This document shows positions 60,090 through 64,000 of a DNA stretch of 64,000 bases, in pieces. The notes below the pieces were generated by a model. The model ran no database searches. It was not told the origin of the DNA and worked only from the letters and a program-made list of their open reading frames with translations. Location of the stretch: assembly GCA_035935655.1 (NCBI GenBank), contig DASYWW010000037.1, positions 1 through 64,000 on the forward strand, written 5' to 3'. Both the position numbers and the translations under genes were made by a program. This stretch comes from Candidatus Bathyarchaeia archaeon. GTDB lineage: Archaea > Thermoproteota > Bathyarchaeia > 40CM-2-53-6. The first letter of the stretch is position 1. Each line of letters begins with the position of its first letter.

Positions 60090-60389
60090 TTTTGTACTAA
60101 ACACCTCCGTTTTCGTTGCAAGGCGTTTCCGCGCCATGACGTATAAGGAGTATTGGGTGCTGCTTATCCAAAATCATTCCTTTTATCGCCAACGATTTCC
60201 GGAGCTTACCGCCAAGATTGGCGCTGATCCTCAGGAAGTCCGACAATCTTGGTGAGCAGATCTAATATCGACCGTAGTAACTTGGCACGCCTCATTGGCG
60301 TCCGGGCGACCTGCGGAAAATGTGATGGAATCTGGCTGGTATTCGCGAATGTTTAGATATGTTGCTTGGAGCTGTCACTAGGTCTCTGA

Positions 60390-61028
60390 ATGCCCGAACT
60401 CGACGAAGTAGACGCCAGGATACTGGGGATCCTTGTTGAGGATGGGCGCCGGTCTTTTCGTGAAATCGCGCGTCGGGCCGGAATTACGACCCCAACAGTT
60501 CAGACCAGAATCAAGCGTATGACGGATGAGGGTCTAATTCTAGGAGTGTCACCCATTTTCAACCCCTCGAAACTTCAGCATGGCCTAGTCTTCCAACTGT
60601 ATCTACAGGTCAATCCGGCAGAGATCGAGGAGATTGCGCGCAAGCTTGGAAAACGTTCAGAAGTGCGTGGAATATACCTCACAACGGGAGAGAACAACCT
60701 CGCTCTCCGAATCGTCGCTAGCAGTCTGGATGATTTGCAACAGTTCACGGAGACCCTTGACCGGGATTTCGGGGTTAAGCAGAACTCGAGCCAGATGATC
60801 TTGAGGATTTTCAAAGACGATCAAGCGGTCGTTGTAAGACCTGGCATGGGGATCCATCTCAAATGCGAAACCTGCAACGGACCAATTCCAGCAAAACCCT
60901 TCGTTCTAAGAGTCGCGGGTCATGAGAGATTCTTCTGCTGTCCGATGTGCCTAGAGAAGTTTCGAGAGAAGTATGAACCCAAACTGAAGGGACTGCAGCT
61001 TACTGTCGAAGCTCCGGCTCGTATCTAA
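60390..61028 (+). CDS. copT: Lrp/AsnC-type copper regulator with TRASH domain (CopT/CopR-like)
   Basis: A 212-residue regulator. An N-terminal AsnC helix-turn-helix (E-L-D-E-V-D-A-R-I-L-G-I-L, R-R-A-G-I-T-T-P-T-V) is followed by an RAM-like effector domain (about 70-150). At the C-terminus is a TRASH metal-binding domain, C-E-T-C and C-C-P-M-C near residues 163 and 188. Archaeal members control the copper-export operon. A TTTAGATATG box lies about 38 bases upstream. The gene precedes a CopA-type ATPase, as in Sulfolobus. Confidence 0.93.
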   Translation: MPELDEVDARILGILVEDGRRSFREIARRAGITTPTVQTRIKRMTDEGLILGVSPIFNPSKLQHGLVFQLYLQVNPAEIEEIARKLGKRSEVRGIYLTTGENNLALRIVASSLDDLQQFTETLDRDFGVKQNSSQMILRIFKDDQAVVVRPGMGIHLKCETCNGPIPAKPFVLRVAGHERFFCCPMCLEKFREKYEPKLKGLQLTVEAPARI

Positions 61029-61052
61029 CGCTCTTATGAACTGAAGCTCCTA

Positions 61053-61070
61053 GCTTTACATTTGTAAAGC
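61053..61070 (+). promoter_or_regulatory. Palindromic operator candidate before copA
   Basis: GCTTTACATTTGTAAAGC has perfect 8-bp arms around TT. It lies between the regulator's stop and the ATG at 61107. A second, shorter inverted repeat (AGCAG ... CTGCT, from about 61073) follows. Position and symmetry fit a binding site for the CopT-like regulator at the copper-ATPase promoter. Confidence 0.6.
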
Positions 61071-61106
61071 CCAGCAGTTTAGAGCTGCTTCACGCCCAGG
61101 AGAAAT

Positions 61107-61169
61107 ATGGCGAAAGATCCCGTTTGCTATCAGCAATGCACTCCACACGCTCTATGGAACATAAGTTGA
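61107..61169 (+). pseudogene. Relic N-terminus of a YHS-domain/CopA reading frame
   Basis: ATG with GGAG five bases upstream opens a frame reading M-A-K-D-P-V-C, after which it runs into unrelated codons and stops at 61169. The present CopA begins P-K-D-P-T-C-G-M, so this is the same YHS start. The frame breaks right after the first YHS cysteine, and the LAGLIDADG gene begins 21 bases beyond. It looks like the original start of copA or of a preceding YHS domain, cut by insertion. Confidence 0.55.
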
Positions 61170-61190
61170 ACCCCTCCGGGTCTTTCGGCC

Positions 61191-62114
61191 TTGGGGGAAC
61201 GAAACGTGAGACAAGTCTACCCTGTGGATAGGTGGATTTCGCTGTACGAGGGGGGTTGCTCCCTTCCGAGGATAGCGCAGCAATACCACATCGGTGCTTC
61301 GACAGTCAGACGTTCTTTGGTCCGACGCATTTCTCTCAGAGATAGAGTCTCAGCAGCGATCGCCGCTTCGACTAAGTATACAAAGAGGCCATTCTCGGGT
61401 GATCAACGCGAGGGCGCCTTCCTAGCGGGCCTGATAGAAGATTTTCATGTCCGGAAAGTTGGAAGGCTAGTTGAACTCGGCTCGTCAACAACACATCCAG
61501 CAATGATGCAACTATTCAATAGTGTTTTCAGCGCTTATGGACACCCAACCTCTTCGCCAAGCTATGAAAAACGTAACGGGTACTACAGATATTACCTCAG
61601 CGTCTATTTGCACGACAGCTTCGAACGCGTCCTGACAAAATCAATCAAAATGCCGAGTTGGATTCCTCATTCGGATGATGATCCGATTTTCGAATCTTAC
61701 CTATCTGGACTCATCGCTGCTGAGGGATGTGTAAGACTGTATGATAATCACGGCCACGCGGACGCGGTCTTGCATATTACTCTCAACAAGCGCCAGCTTC
61801 TAGAGGAATTATCGCATGTTATTGGTGGAAGCCTTTACGAAGTTACACGAGCATATCGGCTGGTTGTCTACGGAAAAGCCGCTCTCGACTTGTTGCGCCA
61901 ACTAGACTTGAGGCATGATGAGAAAGTTAGGAAATTGAGGCTTATGATAGCTCATGCGGGCGAAAGATGGACAATTGTTGAGCCACTTTGGAATGAACTG
62001 GTCAATTCAATCAAGATAGGAGTGAAGGGACCCACAGCATCTGCCAGGTTGGATTATGTTGCAAAACACGGGGCGCGCCATCCAAACGAATACGTGGGAA
62101 ACGAGAGGTCGTAG
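61191..62114 (+). CDS. LAGLIDADG endonuclease-like protein inserted before copA
   Basis: TTG start, 307 residues. An N-terminal helix-turn-helix ([16 protein letters not shown]) precedes two LAGLIDADG helices, [10 protein letters not shown] near residue 80 and [10 protein letters not shown] near 167. The first has Phe at the place of the catalytic acid, while the second keeps Glu. Cleavage may therefore be impaired or limited to nicking. It lies exactly between the relic YHS start and copA, and its stop is 2 bases before the copA start codon. Confidence 0.8.
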   Translation: MGERNVRQVYPVDRWISLYEGGCSLPRIAQQYHIGASTVRRSLVRRISLRDRVSAAIAASTKYTKRPFSGDQREGAFLAGLIEDFHVRKVGRLVELGSSTTHPAMMQLFNSVFSAYGHPTSSPSYEKRNGYYRYYLSVYLHDSFERVLTKSIKMPSWIPHSDDDPIFESYLSGLIAAEGCVRLYDNHGHADAVLHITLNKRQLLEELSHVIGGSLYEVTRAYRLVVYGKAALDLLRQLDLRHDEKVRKLRLMIAHAGERWTIVEPLWNELVNSIKIGVKGPTASARLDYVAKHGARHPNEYVGNERS

Positions 62115-62116
62115 CT

Positions 62117-64000
62117 TTGCCGAAGGATCCAACCTGTGGCATGTATGTGGAAGAGGGAGGAAATGCCCTCAAAACCGCCCGTTACGGGACAACGTACTAC
62201 TTTTGCAGCGAAACCTGCCTAGTGGAGTTTCAAGCTCCAGAGAAGGCCATTGCCCGCCTAAAGCGGCTCGTGGCCCTAGGGGCATTCCTCACGGTTCCTA
62301 TCGCCGCCCTAACCTACCTCCCGATAATTTCCGACAGAGCTACCAACAACCTCGTCATGTTCTTCCTTTCTCTTCCAGTTCAGTTCGTTGTCGGATTCCG
62401 TTTCTATCGCGGAAGCTACGACGCGCTAAGATCGAGAATCGGCAACATGGACCTGTTGATCGGCCTGGGAACTTCAGCAGCCTGGATATACAGCATAATC
62501 GTAACTTTCATCCCTGGATTCTTTCCGGGTAGCGCGACTTACTTCGAGACCTCAGCTATCATTATCACACTGATCCAGACAGGGAACTTACTTGAGTACA
62601 TTACAAAGGGTAAGGCTTCGGAGGCGGTTCACAAACTGTTGAATCTGCAACCTACACTGGCCCACGTAATAAGAGATGGAGTCGAGACCCGCATACCCAT
62701 CGAAAAGGTCGAGGTCAGTGATGTTCTCGTTGTACGTCCAGGCGAAAGAGTCCCAGTTGACGGTAGGGTGGTTGACGGAAGCTCGGTCGTTGACGAGTCG
62801 ATGATTACGGGGGAGAGTCTGCCAAATGAGAAGCGAATCGGTGACGAAGTAATAGGAGCAACGATCAACAAATCCGGTCTACTGAAAATTCAGGTGACAA
62901 AGGTCGGACAAGATACTGTTCTGTCCCAGATAGCCAAGCTGGTCGAAGAGGCACAGGTTGGAAAGGCCCCGCTCCAGGGATTGGCAGACAGGGTTTCAGC
63001 ATTCTTCGTTCCCGTGGTCATACTAATCGCGGTGTCATCTTTCATGTTCTGGTATTTTCTAGCGAGAATAGGACTCGCGTTCTCACTTCTCGCGTTCGTC
63101 TCTGTAGTTATCATCGCCTGCCCCTGCGCGCTAGGAATTGCAACCCCCGCGGCTTTGCTCGTGGGGACAGGAAAGGGGGCGGAGAACGGAATCCTGATCA
63201 AGGGAGGAGACCAGCTGGAGATGGCTCACAAAGCGAACACGGTCATCTTCGACAAGACTGGAACCCTGACCAAGGGTAAGCCTGCCGTGACAGATGTTGT
63301 TCCGATCGGAAAACTTTCGGAGGCGCAGATCCTCCGCTACGCCGGGTCCGTGGAAAAGGGTAGCGAACATCCCCTAGCCCAAGCAGTTGTCGATGCCGCC
63401 CAGAAGATGAGTGTCGCCCTGTCCGATCCTTCAGATTTTGAGGCCTTGGCTGGACTCGGGGTCAGGGCTAGTGTGCAAGGACGAGAAGTATTGCTGGGCA
63501 ACACTGATCTGATGAACAAGTTTTCCGTTCCGGTAGATGGCTATGCCGGGAAGCTGACAACTCTCCAGCTTCAAGGAAAAACAGCCACTATCCTTGCCGT
63601 GGACCGGGATCCTGTTGCGATCATCGGCCTTGCTGACACGGTTAAGGAAACGGCTGCCATAGCCGTCAAGGCGTTGAAATCGATGGGGCTGGAAGTAGTG
63701 ATGCTCACGGGCGACAATGAACGAACCGCGAAAGCCATCGCCCATGACCTTGGAATTGACAATGTCATCTCCAGTGTCCGCCCAGACCAAAAGGAGGCGC
63801 GCGTCCGGAACTTCCAGGCAGAGGGCAAGAAGGTCGTAATGGTTGGAGACGGGATAAACGATGCCCCAGCGCTGGCCGCAGCGGACGTTGGGATAGCAAT
63901 CGGTAGCGGGACCGACGTGGCAAAAGAGACTGGTGGAATAATCCTCATCAAAGACGACCTGACAGATGTTCCTAAAGCCCTACTCTTGAGCAAGGCAACT
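62117..64000 (+). CDS. copA: Copper-exporting P1B-type ATPase, partial (runs off window)
   Basis: 628 codons are visible and no stop is reached. TTG start at 62117 with GAGAGG upstream, directly after the endonuclease stop. An N-terminal YHS/TRASH-like copper domain (D-P-T-C-G-M ... F-C-S-E-T-C) precedes six membrane helices. The actuator has I-T-G-E-S-L, and the ion site has C-P-C-A-L-G in helix 6. Phosphorylation site D-K-T-G-T-L-T, S-E-H-P-L-A and [10 protein letters not shown] are all present. The CPC motif and YHS domain indicate copper (or silver) export. The last two helices lie beyond 64000. Confidence 0.96.
   Translation, partial: MPKDPTCGMYVEEGGNALKTARYGTTYYFCSETCLVEFQAPEKAIARLKRLVALGAFLTVPIAALTYLPIISDRATNNLVMFFLSLPVQFVVGFRFYRGSYDALRSRIGNMDLLIGLGTSAAWIYSIIVTFIPGFFPGSATYFETSAIIITLIQTGNLLEYITKGKASEAVHKLLNLQPTLAHVIRDGVETRIPIEKVEVSDVLVVRPGERVPVDGRVVDGSSVVDESMITGESLPNEKRIGDEVIGATINKSGLLKIQVTKVGQDTVLSQIAKLVEEAQVGKAPLQGLADRVSAFFVPVVILIAVSSFMFWYFLARIGLAFSLLAFVSVVIIACPCALGIATPAALLVGTGKGAENGILIKGGDQLEMAHKANTVIFDKTGTLTKGKPAVTDVVPIGKLSEAQILRYAGSVEKGSEHPLAQAVVDAAQKMSVALSDPSDFEALAGLGVRASVQGREVLLGNTDLMNKFSVPVDGYAGKLTTLQLQGKTATILAVDRDPVAIIGLADTVKETAAIAVKALKSMGLEVVMLTGDNERTAKAIAHDLGIDNVISSVRPDQKEARVRNFQAEGKKVVMVGDGINDAPALAAADVGIAIGSGTDVAKETGGIILIKDDLTDVPKALLLSKAT

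Overview
The window is archaeal chromosome of roughly balanced GC content. Marker genes are archaeal ribosomal protein uS7, elongation factor aEF-1beta, a tandem-AAA CDC48/VAT ATPase, a PhoU protein with an AbrB-like N-terminus, KaiC-like and HerA/NurA proteins, and an Lrp-type copper regulator with a TRASH domain. tRNA genes with introns both in the anticodon loop and at non-canonical sites fit a lineage of the TACK/Thermoproteota group (for example a relative of Nitrososphaeria or Bathyarchaeia). No gene here fixes the class, so that placement is inference. Many genes start with TTG or GTG, and several look leaderless with a TATA-like box about 25 bases upstream.

Layout. 0.5-9.2 kb: Hsp20, VOC and SRPBCC proteins, small membrane proteins, a GyrI-like/SixA/methyltransferase operon, an orphan antitoxin-like protein, pirin and a tail-anchored P-loop ATPase. 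9.3-14 kb: a GNAT protein and an uncharacterised three-gene operon. 14-20.6 kb: an ABC-ATPase gene remnant, a DUF885-like metallopeptidase, a possible ECF S component and LarC. 21-24.4 kb: a KaiC-like signalling operon facing a divergent paralogue. 24.4-30.4 kb: TfoX-like protein, PhoU, thioredoxin, winged-helix proteins, CDC48, aEF-1beta and a zinc-ribbon protein. 30.5-34.9 kb: a non-homologous end-joining locus (ligase, Ku, LigD-type polymerase) followed by a tRNA cluster with a homing endonuclease. 35-42 kb: a CaCA exchanger, a LURP-one-like protein and HerA. 42-48.4 kb: NurA, uS7, a DUF4242-like protein and an S9 peptidase. 48.5-60 kb is a cell-surface region: a short UDP-glucose dehydrogenase-like enzyme with a hyaluronan-synthase-like glycosyltransferase, two membrane-anchored Asp-box propellers, a TPR protein, an IPT/TIG protein, a secreted phosphoesterase and a camelysin-like protein. 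60.4-64 kb: a copper locus (regulator, palindromic operator, LAGLIDADG protein, CopA-type ATPase) running off the window.

The strongest undescribed signal is non-coding. Three dispersed repeat families occupy the intergenic spaces. R1 is about 180 bp with seven full or partial copies. R2 is about 140 bp with two copies, one ending at an ABC-ATPase gene cut off at its P-loop. R3 is about 130 bp with two copies that contain a degenerate 13-bp tandem array. One R1 copy was apparently duplicated together with a tfoX-like gene whose second copy is now a pseudogene. The other notable signals are tRNA-Ile and tRNA-Ala genes with two introns each, an orphan tRNA 3' half with an apparent T-arm intron beside a homing endonuclease, and a LAGLIDADG gene lying exactly between a relic and the present start of the CopA YHS domain.
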